Positions 27,888 through 37,384 of a DNA stretch of 64,000 nt are shown here, piece by piece. The position numbers and the translations under genes are program-made. How positions within the stretch are numbered: position 1 is the stretch's first letter; the number at the start of each line of letters is the position of its first letter. Source of the stretch: Bacillota bacterium (GTDB taxonomy: Bacteria; Bacillota; Clostridia; Christensenellales; SZUA-584); assembly GCA_023416745.1 (NCBI GenBank), contig JAEZHF010000020.1:1-64000 (forward strand), read 5' to 3'. The notes below the pieces were generated by a model, which searched no databases, was not told where the DNA came from, and saw only the letters and a list, made by a program, of their open reading frames with translations.

Positions 27888-28583
27888 ATGAATTGTCAGC
27901 ATATCTATGAAAAGAATATCGCGCTGTTCAACGGCATCAAATGCCCGGAGTTGGAGTCGATGCTGGGCTGCCTCGGCGCAAAGATCGCCGTTTACAAGAA
28001 GGGTGATTTCATGCTGACGGCGGGCGCGCCCCTGCGGCATGTGGGTATCATTCTGTCCGGTCAGGCTGTGGTCAGCCGGGACGACATTCTGGGCAACCGA
28101 ACCGTGCTCACCGCGCTGTCGCCGCCGCAGCTGTTCGCGGAGTCGCTGGCGTGCGCAGGTATCACCGTCAGCCCCGTCAATGTAGAGGCCGTCACGGATG
28201 CGGAGGTGCTGCTGGTCGTCTTCGACAAGATCATCCGCACATGCACCTCCTGCTGCTCACACCACAACGTGCTGGTGGAAAACATGTTGTATATCGTCGC
28301 ACGAAAGAACCTCGATATGAGTGAGAAACTGGACCATATCGCCCGCAAGACCACGCGTCAGAAGCTGGCCTCCTACCTGTTAAGCCAAGCCAACAAGAAC
28401 AAGAGCAGTCGCTTCGAGATCGGGCTGGACCGGCAGGCGCTGGCGGACTACCTGTGCGTCAACCGCAGCGCGCTCTCCCGTGAGCTGTCCGGTATTAGTG
28501 ATCTTGGCATACTCACCTACCACCGAAATCAATTTGACATCCGTGACATGAAACAGCTGGAGGAACTGCTGGAAAGCGAATAA
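27888..28583 (+). CDS. Crp/Fnr-family transcriptional regulator
   Basis: 231 residues. N-terminal cNMP-type beta roll (VYKKGDFMLTAGAPLRHVGI, then LSGQAVVSR), a dimer helix, and a C-terminal HTH_Crp (LDRQALADYLCVNRSALSREL). Four Cys residues near CTSCCSHHN (about 119) could bind a cluster or metal; the regular FNR cysteine set is not seen. It likely binds the palindrome at 27854-27869 and controls the divergent ferredoxin gene. Confidence 0.88.
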   Translation: MNCQHIYEKNIALFNGIKCPELESMLGCLGAKIAVYKKGDFMLTAGAPLRHVGIILSGQAVVSRDDILGNRTVLTALSPPQLFAESLACAGITVSPVNVEAVTDAEVLLVVFDKIIRTCTSCCSHHNVLVENMLYIVARKNLDMSEKLDHIARKTTRQKLASYLLSQANKNKSSRFEIGLDRQALADYLCVNRSALSRELSGISDLGILTYHRNQFDIRDMKQLEELLESE

Positions 28584-28648
28584 CGGGCTTTTTAGCCCCA
28601 TCTGTGCTGTCAAATAATCTATCTGACCAACGAAAGGAAACCAGGGTA

Positions 28649-29842
28649 ATGACAACAGGCAGCGGCGTGACATACGCGCAAGGCTTCACCGCGGCGGGCG
28701 TAACCTGTGGCATCAAGAAGAACGGCAACCGTGATCTTGCGATCATCAAATGTGACCGCCCCGCGGCGGCGGCGGGCGTGTTCACCCGAAATATTGTCAA
28801 GGGACACTCGCTGCAGCTGGCGCAGAGGAACGTACGTAACGGCAAAGCCCAGCTCGTCATCGTCAACGCAGGCTGTGCAAATGCCTGCCTCGGGCAGCGC
28901 GGCATGGACGACGCGCTCACTATGGCACGGCTTGCGGCCAAGCGCTTTGGCTGCCGACCCGGCGACGTGCTCACCGGCTCCACCGGCGTGATCGGCTTTC
29001 CGTTGCCCATGGACCGCATTGAAGCGGGGGTTGCCGCCGCTGAGATGTCCGTCGAAGGCGGCGCGGACGCGGCGCGCGCCATCATGACGACTGACACCAT
29101 TCCCAAGGAAGCTCAAAGCTATGTGGTCATCAGTGGGCGCGAGGTGCGCGTGGGTGGCATGGCCAAGGGCTCCGGTATGATACACCCCAACATGGCCACG
29201 ATGATCTCCGTCGTCACGACGGATGCCAACATATCCGCACCCGCGCTGCGTCAGGCGCTTAAGGAAGCGGTGAACGTGTCCTACAACCGCATCTCCATCG
29301 ACGGCGACACCAGCGTATGCGACAAGGTGCTGCTGCTCGCGTCCGGCATGGCGGGCAACGATGTCATTGAAGCGGGCACGACCGAATACGCGCTATTCCT
29401 CGGCGCGCTCAAGGAGGTCTGCATCAAGCTGTCCAAGCTGCTGGCGGCGGACGGCGAGGGCGCGACCAAACTGCTCACGATAGACGTGCGCAACGTGCGC
29501 ACTTCCAAGGACGCGCATCTCATCACCAGCGCCATCGCCAAGTCCCCGCTGTGCAAAACGGCTGCATTCGGCAACGACGCCAACTGGGGGCGTCTGCTGA
29601 CTGCAGCCGGTTATTCGGGCGCGAAGTTTGACCCGGAGAAAGTGAACATCTGGATCGGGGATATACAGGTATGCCGGGACGGCGGCGGCCTTGCCTTCGA
29701 CGAAGCAGCGGCGCTGCACATACTGAAACAACCGGAAGTCACCTACACGCTGGATTTCTCGGACGGTTCCGCCAACGACACGATGTGGACATGCGATTTC
29801 TCGCTCGACTACGTGAACATCAACGCCAGTTACCGCACCTGA
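28649..29842 (+). CDS. argJ: Bifunctional glutamate/ornithine N-acetyltransferase
   Basis: 397 residues from ATG 28649. The family makes N-acetylglutamate by recycling acetyl from N-acetylornithine; the precursor self-cleaves between Ala and Thr. Here the cleavage region is KGSGMIHPNMATMIS with the catalytic Thr. Later sections TKLLTIDVRN and GNDANWGRLL also match. No other arginine genes are next to it, which is unusual. Whether it can make acetylglutamate from acetyl-CoA (bifunctional) cannot be told. Confidence 0.93.
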   Translation: MTTGSGVTYAQGFTAAGVTCGIKKNGNRDLAIIKCDRPAAAAGVFTRNIVKGHSLQLAQRNVRNGKAQLVIVNAGCANACLGQRGMDDALTMARLAAKRFGCRPGDVLTGSTGVIGFPLPMDRIEAGVAAAEMSVEGGADAARAIMTTDTIPKEAQSYVVISGREVRVGGMAKGSGMIHPNMATMISVVTTDANISAPALRQALKEAVNVSYNRISIDGDTSVCDKVLLLASGMAGNDVIEAGTTEYALFLGALKEVCIKLSKLLAADGEGATKLLTIDVRNVRTSKDAHLITSAIAKSPLCKTAAFGNDANWGRLLTAAGYSGAKFDPEKVNIWIGDIQVCRDGGGLAFDEAAALHILKQPEVTYTLDFSDGSANDTMWTCDFSLDYVNINASYRT

Positions 29843-29874
29843 CGTTGCTAACGTAAAGCGCCTTATCCGGTACG

Positions 29875-29960
29875 GGGCACAGATAAGACCATGGAGGCTC
29901 TGCCTCCATACCTCCTCCGGGGCACGCGAGGGACTCGTCCCTTGAGAATCCCACTGGGAT
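29875..29960. repeat. Three adjacent short palindromes in intergenic DNA
   Basis: ATGGAGGC-TCT-GCCTCCAT (29891-29909), AGGGAC-TC-GTCCCT (29929-29942) and ATCCC-ACT-GGGAT (29948-29960) follow one another after argJ. This resembles the dispersed palindromic units in gut Firmicutes. Copies elsewhere in the genome are not visible here. Confidence 0.45.
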
Positions 29961-30012
29961 AATGCTTTGCATTTTCCGGTTTTTGAAATGGCTTTTTAGG
30001 GAAGGGTATGCA

Positions 30013-30225
30013 TTGAACAGAACTGTCCGGTTTGTACTTAACAACATAGTAGCTGTGCTTTTTATCCTGTCGCCAGTGGGGATGATAATTCTGCTCGGCA
30101 GCAATAGTGACTGGTTTGAAGCGCAGGCAGGCCTTGTTCAGGCTGCGCTCATCGTTGCACTGATTTTATACCTTGTTGCCGTACTGCTGATTGTTTTCAA
30201 GAGCGAGGGATTAAAAAAGGTCTGA
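30013..30225 (+). CDS. Small membrane protein with two hydrophobic helices
   Basis: 70 residues if started at TTG 30013, which follows GGGAAGGG by 6 bases. The helices are about FVLNNIVAVLFILSPVGMII and LVQAALIVALILYLVAVLLIV. A longer frame to 29962 has no SD. No recognised family. Confidence 0.45.
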   Translation: MNRTVRFVLNNIVAVLFILSPVGMIILLGSNSDWFEAQAGLVQAALIVALILYLVAVLLIVFKSEGLKKV

Positions 30226-30236
30226 TTTGAAACCTC

Positions 30237-30608
30237 TTATCTATGCTGATCGATAAGAATTGGATTGCCATCAGGGTCTTCAATGGTCAAATATGCCGGG
30301 CCATTCGTTGCAGGATCGACCTGTTCGATTATTTCAATTCCTTTTGAGCGAAGATCTTCCAGAATCTCCCGAACATCCTTAAACGGATTGACTTCCTCCG
30401 CCATATCATTCCATCCGGGATTAAAAGTCAGAATATTCTTCGGGAACATATCTTGAAATAACCCGATGGTGCAGTCATCGCTGCGCATAATCAACCAATT
30501 GTCTGCGATTTGCCCGCCTGCTTCACGAAACCCTAGTTTCTCATAAAATATCTTTGATGCCGTAATGTCCTTTACGGCAAGGCTTACCGAAAACGCTCCG
30601 ATACTCAT
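30237..30608 (-). CDS. Glyoxalase/VOC-family protein
   Basis: 123 residues with the VOC pattern: SVSLAVKDITASKIFYEKLGF at the start and a closing ...YLTIEDPDGNPILIDQH. The family binds a metal and handles a wide set of reactions; substrate not inferable. It has AGGAGG just before the ATG. Confidence 0.8.
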   Translation of the reverse strand: MSIGAFSVSLAVKDITASKIFYEKLGFREAGGQIADNWLIMRSDDCTIGLFQDMFPKNILTFNPGWNDMAEEVNPFKDVREILEDLRSKGIEIIEQVDPATNGPAYLTIEDPDGNPILIDQHR

Positions 30609-30629
30609 ATTGACCTCCTGAGGAATCCG

Positions 30630-31331
30630 TCAATATCCCATGTCGCCCGTCCAGACGTCCGGGTCGGCCTTTTCTTTCCGTTTGGGCTTGAACACCTCTT
30701 TGTCGTCCGAAAGAACCTGCTTCTTCGCCGTTACGCCAAACTGCACCAGCAGGCTCACCAGCGTCAGCCCCAGCGCCACACCCGTTATCAGCAGCGCATT
30801 GCCCGACAGAAAGCTCTCCAGCGGCACGAATATGTTGCCGCCCTGAAACGCCGATATGTCCGTTCCCTGCAGATAGATGTACAGCCCGAGGTAGGCCGCT
30901 GCACAGCCGCCGAGCACCGAGGTGGATATCACCACGCCCACTTTTTTATACACCGACGTCAGCAGACCGGCCATCACGCTGAGCGTCAGCACCACGGGGT
31001 AAAGCAGCTCAAAGCTGTGCAGACCCGCCGCGTAAACAGCGAATATGAGCAGAAGTACACTGCCCAGCAGGCCGGCAAAGAAGCCAGCCAGCTGCTTGAC
31101 TAAGAACAATACGAGATAAACGGCAATAGCTGTGCCGCCAAAGAACAGCCAGGTGCCAATGCCGTCCAGCGTCAGCAGATCGTACAGGTAGATGTAGATG
31201 AGACCCTCCAGCACGGCCAGCCCGCTTAAAGGCAGCAGAAACCGGGCCAGCTTGTAGCCGAAAAAGCCTGTCAGCAGAGCCAGCAGCAGTCCCACGCTGC
31301 CGCCGATGAGCAATGGAATTGAAGGATTCAT
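30630..31331 (-). CDS. DUF4203-like multi-spanning membrane protein A
   Basis: 233 residues with about eight hydrophobic segments and a basic cytoplasmic C-terminal tail (ending KADPDVWTGDMGY). The first half (FFGYKLARFLLPLSGLAVLE) resembles DUF4203/TM7S3-type proteins. It lies 22 bases after gene 31354-31965, which encodes a similar protein, so the two likely work together. Function unknown. Confidence 0.6.
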   Translation of the reverse strand: MNPSIPLLIGGSVGLLLALLTGFFGYKLARFLLPLSGLAVLEGLIYIYLYDLLTLDGIGTWLFFGGTAIAVYLVLFLVKQLAGFFAGLLGSVLLLIFAVYAAGLHSFELLYPVVLTLSVMAGLLTSVYKKVGVVISTSVLGGCAAAYLGLYIYLQGTDISAFQGGNIFVPLESFLSGNALLITGVALGLTLVSLLVQFGVTAKKQVLSDDKEVFKPKRKEKADPDVWTGDMGY

Positions 31332-31353
31332 GCGTGATCCCCTTTCCGTATTA

Positions 31354-31965
31354 TCAGGATTTCTTTTTGCCCGTCACCATTAGCTGAATGATAAGTCCGG
31401 CCAGAAAGAACCCGGCCAGAGCAATCAGGTATACCGTTGACGTATAGGCCGTGTAGGTCGTCTGCGCGTCATACAGCACGAAGGACTGCATCTTCACACC
31501 GTTAACGATCTGATCAACGACCTGCGCCAGCGCCGAAGCGCCGATATAAGCAGTGAACACCGAAACGAATATGCGCCGCTGGTTCAGCGTCAGCGCGCCC
31601 AGCGCACTGCTGATGAGCAGCACCGGGATATACACATACCATTCCAGCAGATAAAGCCCCAGCACCTGCACAAGCAGGAGGCACAGCATGATGCCGCCGC
31701 CGAAGCCGATAAAGAAGATGCCCACATAGAGGAGCAGTATAAACACCACCGCGCCCAGCGCACCCACGCCCAGACTGGCCAGCAGCACTGCGGTATCCCC
31801 CAGGGACGTCACCAGCGGCAGCACGGTGTTGCCGATAAGAAACCCGACGACGAAACCGTATACGCCAAGTATCACCTTGAGCCATCTGTTGCCAAAGAAG
31901 CAGAACACCGCGCCGATAGCCAGATTGACGATCAGCAGTATGATTGACAGCGCTTGCATGTCCAT
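31354..31965 (-). CDS. DUF4203-like multi-spanning membrane protein B
   Basis: 203 residues with six to seven hydrophobic helices and a GFVVGFLIGNTVLP region near the N-terminus, similar in style to its downstream neighbour. A good SD (GAGAGGT) precedes ATG 31965. Operon with 30630-31331. Function unknown. Confidence 0.6.
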   Translation of the reverse strand: MDMQALSIILLIVNLAIGAVFCFFGNRWLKVILGVYGFVVGFLIGNTVLPLVTSLGDTAVLLASLGVGALGAVVFILLLYVGIFFIGFGGGIMLCLLLVQVLGLYLLEWYVYIPVLLISSALGALTLNQRRIFVSVFTAYIGASALAQVVDQIVNGVKMQSFVLYDAQTTYTAYTSTVYLIALAGFFLAGLIIQLMVTGKKKS

Positions 31966-32027
31966 ATCGTTACCTCTCTGTTGCTTTTTTTCATTCTACC
32001 ACATACTATATAAAATACCATACAATT

Positions 32028-32519
32028 TTAAGCTTCCGGTATCAGCAGCAGCAGCCCCGGGTATAATTCTTCCCGTTGCTCAAGCCAGTTTACACGACGG
32101 ATAACACGTGCCGTTGTCCCAAAGCGACGCGCAAGATCTTCCAGTCTTTCGCCATCACGCACACAATATATCTGCCCCGCCAGCCGGGGAATGACCAGCG
32201 ACTCCCCCGGCCTTAAGTCGCCCGGATCCTCCATGGCGTTGGCCTTGAGCAATATGCGCATTGTAAGGCCTGCACTCCGCGCGATGCCATAAAGCGTATC
32301 GTCCGGCTGCACGATGTAGACCGCATGCGCCGCCTGCTGTTCCGCGCAGCGGTTGCAGAAGCACCGGTGCGGAATCTTCAGCTCGCGCATATGGGACAGC
32401 TGCTGGGCATCCGCCAGTGCGTTTGCGCGCATGATCATGCAGACAGGCACGCGGTACTGCGCGCTCAAAGCTTCGAGGCGGTCTGTCCGCCGCAACCTGT
32501 GTATTGTCATATGCTCCAT
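32028..32519 (-). CDS. LysM-repeat protein
   Basis: 163 residues with three LysM-type repeats: near the start LEALSAQYRVPVCMIMRANAL, in the middle DDTLYGIARSAGLTMRILLKA, and at the end RLEDLARRFGTTARVIRRVN. Two more cysteine pairs (CFCNRC) sit between repeats 1 and 2. No signal peptide is seen. LysM binds peptidoglycan or spore-coat glycan; a SafA-like spore role is possible but is an inference. Confidence 0.7.
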   Translation of the reverse strand: MEHMTIHRLRRTDRLEALSAQYRVPVCMIMRANALADAQQLSHMRELKIPHRCFCNRCAEQQAAHAVYIVQPDDTLYGIARSAGLTMRILLKANAMEDPGDLRPGESLVIPRLAGQIYCVRDGERLEDLARRFGTTARVIRRVNWLEQREELYPGLLLLIPEA

Positions 32520-32558
32520 ATAACCACTCCCGGTAGAGTGTATGCGACCAGAAGGGTT

Positions 32559-33713
32559 CTATATGAGAGCGCGGATAAATTCCCTGCATGAATCCAGTGT
32601 GAAGGCCACCGGATTCTTCTTCATCGACGAACCCATTGATGCCGCAGCCAGCTCGTCAAGATTGTCCTCAGACACGCCCAGCACCCGCAGCGATTCGGGA
32701 AGCCCGACGTACCGGCCAAGTGCTTCCACCGCCTCGGCCACCGCCGCCGCGCCTTCACTGTCGTCCGCAAAGTGCCGACCGCAGACAGCCGGAGCCAGCT
32801 GCGCGTATTTGGCAACGCCGTGCTCACAGTTGTAGCGCATCACATGCGGCAGCAGCATGCCGCAGGCCACACCGTGCTGTACGCCCAGTACCGCGCCCAG
32901 ACCCGCGCCAATGCCGTGCGCCGCGCCCAGCCCCGCGTTAGCGAGGCACATGCCGCTCACCATCGACGCCAGCGACATCGTCTCACGCGCATCCATATCG
33001 CCGGCGTTGTCGTACGCCCTCTTCAGCGCGTCCATCGCAAGCGGTGTGTGGTACAGCGCCATCGCGTCGCAGAACGGGTTGGCCGCCAGCGTCGTGAAGC
33101 TCTCAATCAGCTGGCAGATCGCGTCCATGCCGGACGCCGCCGTCACGCTCTGCGGTACAGACACCGTCAGCTCCGGGTCCACCACCGCGACGCGCGCCAT
33201 CATCCTGTCGTCGCGCATGCTCACCTTGAAGCGTTCCTTCACTGACATAATAACCGCGTTCTTCGTCACCTCTGTGCCGGTGCCTGCCGTGGTCGGCGCC
33301 GCGATAAACGGCAGCGGGTCCGCCGTTATTTGGGAACCGTCACCCACGCCCTCCAGATACGAGCGCACTCTGCCGCCGCTGGTGATTACAGCTGCGGCCG
33401 CCTTGGCAGTATCCAGTGCACTGCCGCCGCCGATACCCAGCACCGCGTCTACGCCCGCGCTGCGCCCCATCGCCGCCGCTGCGTCTACGATGTCGGGCGT
33501 CGGCTCTCCCGCCGCGCCGTCGTACAGCGTACAAGCGATGCCCTGCGCCGACATGCCGTCAAGCAGCGCATCCAGCACGCCACTGCGCTTCAGCGAACCG
33601 CCGCCAGTCACGATCAGAAAGTGTTTGCCGTAAGCCGCGCACAATCCGGGCAGCTTCTTTACCGCTCCCCGCTCAAACACAATACGGGGAGCTGTCACAA
33701 ACTCAAAACCCAT
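32559..33713 (-). CDS. Iron-containing alcohol dehydrogenase
   Basis: 384 residues. The NAD-binding GGGSALDTAKAAA (about 96), the iron-site ASGMDAICQLIE (Asp), AHGIGAGLGA (His) and HGVACGMLLPHV (His) fit the Fe-ADH family. Acts on short alcohols or aldehydes with NAD(P)H. It is in the same direction as and 9 bases beyond the phosphoglycerate mutase gene. Substrate is unknown. Confidence 0.9.
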   Translation of the reverse strand: MGFEFVTAPRIVFERGAVKKLPGLCAAYGKHFLIVTGGGSLKRSGVLDALLDGMSAQGIACTLYDGAAGEPTPDIVDAAAAMGRSAGVDAVLGIGGGSALDTAKAAAAVITSGGRVRSYLEGVGDGSQITADPLPFIAAPTTAGTGTEVTKNAVIMSVKERFKVSMRDDRMMARVAVVDPELTVSVPQSVTAASGMDAICQLIESFTTLAANPFCDAMALYHTPLAMDALKRAYDNAGDMDARETMSLASMVSGMCLANAGLGAAHGIGAGLGAVLGVQHGVACGMLLPHVMRYNCEHGVAKYAQLAPAVCGRHFADDSEGAAAVAEAVEALGRYVGLPESLRVLGVSEDNLDELAAASMGSSMKKNPVAFTLDSCREFIRALI

Positions 33714-33722
33714 CTTTCCTCC

Positions 33723-34880
33723 TCATTCGCCGCGCTGCAGCGCCACCAGCTCCGATGCCGTCACGACAAAGCCCGTATTGCGGCAGTCCTGCTCGGTGAA
33801 GCGTCCCTCAGAGCCCGAGCTGCCATGTCCCAGCAGCACGAAAGGTGCGGGGTCACCGCCGTGACCGCCGCTGTCCGAGAACGTGTAGTGGTCGGACACG
33901 ATAAACGCGCTGTACGGCTCCTTCACACTTTCAAAGAACGGCCTGATGAAATGCTCGTCGATCAGCTCGATGGCCTGCATCTTGCCCACCGGCTGCAGCT
34001 CGTGGGACAGGTCGTCCAGCTTCTGTATGTGGATATACGCGTAGTCGTAATCATTCACTGCCTTGAGTGCTGCCTGTGTTTTCTCCTTCAGGAAGTCCGT
34101 AAAGTCCTTGTCCTCCGGCAGCGTCACAATGTTCAGCCCCGCCAGCGCCGCGATACCGCGCATCAGTGACGTCTCGGCCAGCACCACACGCTTGCCCTCG
34201 GGCAGCGCGCCGAAGTCGGGCGCGGAAGAAGCGCCCCAAAACCAGATGGCGTTCGCCTTGGTGGGGTTGTCCGCTTTGAGCACCGCATACGCCTTCTTCA
34301 TCAGCGCGAAATACTGCTGCATGATCTCGTTGCCCTGCGTGTGCTGCGCTACAGTGTCGCCGATCATATCGTGAGCGGGCATGAACTTCAGCTGCTCCGC
34401 GAGTTCACCCGCACCCTCCACCACCAATATGTTGCGGAAGGTATCCGCGTGGTACAGCTTAAACGGCGGGTGGAACACCTCTCTGTTCAGCCGTTCGGTA
34501 AGCGGCGCGGCCTCCTCCGTTTCCACATCATTCGCGTTGTAGCTCTCCAGTGTGCTGGATTCGTACTCGTCCCCCTCCAGCGTCACGAAGTTGCAGCGGA
34601 TATAGAGGTTGCCCGGCGTCACCGGAAACCCCGCGCCCGCGGCCTCGATCACTGCGCGGCCCTTATATGTCTTCTCCGGGTCAAAGCCCAGCAGGCTCAA
34701 ATTCGCGACGGCGCTGCCGATCTCCAGCCCCGGCTTGATCGTGCGCACCGTACCGGGTCTGCCGGAAGCAAAGAGCTTATCCAGCCCCGGCGTCTTCGCC
34801 GCTTCCATTGGTGTTTTGCCGCCCAGCTTCTGCTGCGGCCTGTCGGCGATGCCGTCCAGTACAATCGTGAACTGTTTCAT
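33723..34880 (-). CDS. Cofactor-independent phosphoglycerate mutase, apgM-type
   Basis: 385 residues resembling the archaeal-type (COG3635) iPGM of the alkaline phosphatase superfamily. It begins TIVLDGIADRPQQKLGGKTP with metal Asp, then GSAVANLSLLGFDP, and near the end SDHYTFSDSGGHGGDPAPF with metal His/Asp. Interconverts 3- and 2-phosphoglycerate. It overlaps DUF362 by four bases (ATGA), so the pair is translationally coupled. Some family members have other substrates; the DUF362 link suggests a side role. Confidence 0.85.
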   Translation of the reverse strand: MKQFTIVLDGIADRPQQKLGGKTPMEAAKTPGLDKLFASGRPGTVRTIKPGLEIGSAVANLSLLGFDPEKTYKGRAVIEAAGAGFPVTPGNLYIRCNFVTLEGDEYESSTLESYNANDVETEEAAPLTERLNREVFHPPFKLYHADTFRNILVVEGAGELAEQLKFMPAHDMIGDTVAQHTQGNEIMQQYFALMKKAYAVLKADNPTKANAIWFWGASSAPDFGALPEGKRVVLAETSLMRGIAALAGLNIVTLPEDKDFTDFLKEKTQAALKAVNDYDYAYIHIQKLDDLSHELQPVGKMQAIELIDEHFIRPFFESVKEPYSAFIVSDHYTFSDSGGHGGDPAPFVLLGHGSSGSEGRFTEQDCRNTGFVVTASELVALQRGE

Positions 34881-35968
34881 GTTATTCTCCTTGCTGATAG
34901 CTGTTCATATATGTCGTCCGCTGATGGCGGGCACCCTTTTACAAATTTGTCGAAGCCCTTCGTGCAGTCGCCGCAGCCTACAGCGCCGCCGATGCCGCGA
35001 TAGCCCTGTCCCACGCAAACGCGTGATTCCATGGGCATTCCCGCCTCGGCCATGCGTATCAGGGCGCTCAGCAGATTGCCGTAGCACGCGCTGCATGCCT
35101 TGTCAGCGTCCGCCAGCGCCTTGGCCGCCTCCACCGACGCTGACCGCGTGACCTGCACCGTTTTTTGATCGCTGTTGAGGTAAACGATCTCCGTGTTAGA
35201 AACGTCCGCGCTGCCCACGCCAATGCGTTCTGCGATGGTGATATACTCGATATCCGACGGCTTGTAGCCCAGCAGCCCCGCGGCATACGCGTCCACCAGT
35301 ACGCTGTCCGCACCGGCCAGCATCGTGTTCAGCCGCGCGGGGCGTCCGCCTTCCTCGAAGTTCGGGTCGGTACAGGTGCCGTCCGCAATCGTCAGCGAAG
35401 GGCGTATCATCTTGTTCAGATAAGCGATGGGCTTGTGCAGCCCCGCCGCGTGAAACCGCCGCTTCTCGCGGTCGGGTATAAGTCCTTTTAAGTTCTTCAG
35501 CGCGCAGGTGATGTTTGTCTGCGAATGCCCCTTGATGAGGGGCAGGTTGATGATATAATCCATCGCCAGCGCGCGGGCGGAAATGTCTATCTTCATACCA
35601 TCGTATTCGCGCGTTTCGCACTTATCCTTCTTGACATCGATCAGCTCCACGCCATACTGCCGCGCCAGCTCCGCATATCCGCATGCCTTGAACGCCCGTG
35701 CGGTATCCACCGCCAGCCACGCACTCTCGATTACGGAAATGTTCCGGAATCCGCGCTCCCGGAAGTATTCGATCACCGCGGCGCATATCGCGGGGTTTGT
35801 GGTCGCGCCGCTCTGCCAGCCCTTTGCGACGACCAGATTCGGCTTGATACCGATGCCCGCATCCGGGTTTAGCCCGTGTTCAGGCTTTATTTGCTCCAGT
35901 ATCTGCTGTGTCATCGCGGCGGGGTCTTTGCCATATGAAACATACAATCTGTCTGCTGCCTCTTTCAT
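34877..35968 (-). CDS. DUF362-domain protein
   Basis: 363 residues. The DUF362 core is seen around IIGIKPNLV-like GIGIKPNLVVAKGWQ, then NLPLIKGHSQTNITCALKNL (conserved K-x-H and N-x-T). The C-terminal stretch has several cysteines (CSACYGN, CGDCTKGF) that may bind a cluster. The family's reaction is unclear. Operon with the mutase and Fe-ADH downstream. Confidence 0.85.
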   Translation of the reverse strand: MKEAADRLYVSYGKDPAAMTQQILEQIKPEHGLNPDAGIGIKPNLVVAKGWQSGATTNPAICAAVIEYFRERGFRNISVIESAWLAVDTARAFKACGYAELARQYGVELIDVKKDKCETREYDGMKIDISARALAMDYIINLPLIKGHSQTNITCALKNLKGLIPDREKRRFHAAGLHKPIAYLNKMIRPSLTIADGTCTDPNFEEGGRPARLNTMLAGADSVLVDAYAAGLLGYKPSDIEYITIAERIGVGSADVSNTEIVYLNSDQKTVQVTRSASVEAAKALADADKACSACYGNLLSALIRMAEAGMPMESRVCVGQGYRGIGGAVGCGDCTKGFDKFVKGCPPSADDIYEQLSARRIT

Positions 35969-36050
35969 TTTTTTATTATATCATAGCCTGGCGACAAAAC
36001 CATCACCGAATTATACTGAACCGCGATCTGCATATGCATCAGTATAACAT

Positions 36051-36082
36051 GTAAAAGACGCGGGAACCCCCGCGCCTTTTAC
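36051..36082 (-). terminator. Strong terminator
   Basis: GTAAAAGACGCGGG (36051-36064) pairs with CCCGCGCCTTTTAC (36069-36082) with a single mismatch around an AACC loop. Flanking A/T runs let it serve either strand; on the minus strand it ends the oxidoreductase gene at 36179. Confidence 0.85.
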
Positions 36083-36178
36083 CTTCATTGCTGTACCTTG
36101 TATACATACCGTTATAACAATAGTATCTTAACCGATAAAAACCGCCTTTTGGATGCTTGCGTGCTGACGATCAATTTT

Positions 36179-37309
36179 TTACAACTTCACCCACTGTCCG
36201 CAGTTATCCGACTCATACGCTTTTTCCATGACGTACTCGATGTAAGCGCCTTCGCTGAACGAGGGTGTGCTCCTTTTACCTTCGTATACATGCGACAGGA
36301 AATTGTACATGCAGTGAACATGGCCGCGCATAAAGTCTATCGAGAACTTGGGGCCGGGAAAGAAACCGCCAGGGCTTTCGTAACGGTTGACGCATTCTAT
36401 CGCCTTAAAGCCGGACTCTCCGCCGTAAGGCATGTCGGGTTGAGTTCCGTCATAGAACAACAGCTCATTGGGCTTCATCGAGTTATAATAAACCGCGCCT
36501 TTGGTGCCGTGAATCTCGAACCGCAACTCGTCATTGGTACCCATTGCGATTTTGGAGGCTTCAACGATGCCCGTTGCCCCGCTCTTCATCTTAACCATGG
36601 AAACGGACAGGTCCTCTGCATCCACATCGATCATGTTCCCGTCCTTGTCGGGCCGCTGCGGATAGACGATGGTGTTTTTTGTCAGCACACTGTCATATTC
36701 GCCCAGCAGCCAGTACATCAGATCAAACACATGGCTGCCGAGGTCAAACAACACGCCGCCGCCGCCAAACGCCTTCTGCTGTTTCCAGCCGATCACCTTG
36801 TTCGGATTCACCCCAGTGGGATGCAGATAGGCCGAACGGAACGAGAGAATACGCCCCAGACGCCCGTCCTCTATCAGCTGCTTTGCGCGCAGCGTGCCGG
36901 TATAGAACCGGTACTGGAGCGCCATCTGCGTGATGCTGCCGCTCTCTTCCGCCGTCCGTACCACCTCCATCGCCTCAGCGTACGAAGCGGCCAGCGGCTT
37001 GTCGCAGTATACGTGCTTGCCGGCCTTCAAGGCTTTTAAGACGCCTTCCTTGTGGTAGATGTTAGGTGTGCAGATGTCGATAATGTCGATATCCGGATCT
37101 GCGAAAAGCTCATCAGGGTTCAGTACAGCTTTCTCAAAGCCCAGTTCCTCCTTCGCGCGCCCGGCCACACCGGGTACAGGATCCGCTACGCCTGCCAGCG
37201 TGATCTTAAATGGCAGATCCCGATAATACAGCGGTATCGTTTTATAGCCGTATGTATGCGCCCGGCCCATAAATCCGAACCCTACGATGCCCACTCTGAT
37301 CTCCTTCAT
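36179..37309 (-). CDS. Gfo/Idh/MocA-family oxidoreductase
   Basis: 376 residues. N-terminal Rossmann (VGIVGFGFMGRAHTYGY), then CDKPLAASYAEAMEVVR with the family E-K-P variant (DKP), and a C-terminal alpha/beta domain with ...GGVLFDLGSHVFDLM. Oxidises or reduces sugars with NAD(P). Has GGAGGATAAG before the ATG. Candidate operator repeats lie upstream at 37385-37422. Confidence 0.88.
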   Translation of the reverse strand: MKEIRVGIVGFGFMGRAHTYGYKTIPLYYRDLPFKITLAGVADPVPGVAGRAKEELGFEKAVLNPDELFADPDIDIIDICTPNIYHKEGVLKALKAGKHVYCDKPLAASYAEAMEVVRTAEESGSITQMALQYRFYTGTLRAKQLIEDGRLGRILSFRSAYLHPTGVNPNKVIGWKQQKAFGGGGVLFDLGSHVFDLMYWLLGEYDSVLTKNTIVYPQRPDKDGNMIDVDAEDLSVSMVKMKSGATGIVEASKIAMGTNDELRFEIHGTKGAVYYNSMKPNELLFYDGTQPDMPYGGESGFKAIECVNRYESPGGFFPGPKFSIDFMRGHVHCMYNFLSHVYEGKRSTPSFSEGAYIEYVMEKAYESDNCGQWVKL

Positions 37310-37384
37310 CTTATCCTCCGTTAAAAATTATCATCGGGTTTATCCCGGAATGTGTCGACGTTACGGTTGCGCAATATTACTATT

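Noticed and set aside
29891..29909. Terminator of argJ
   Set aside because: The hairpin has no T-run after it on either strand; it is called as part of a palindrome cluster instead.
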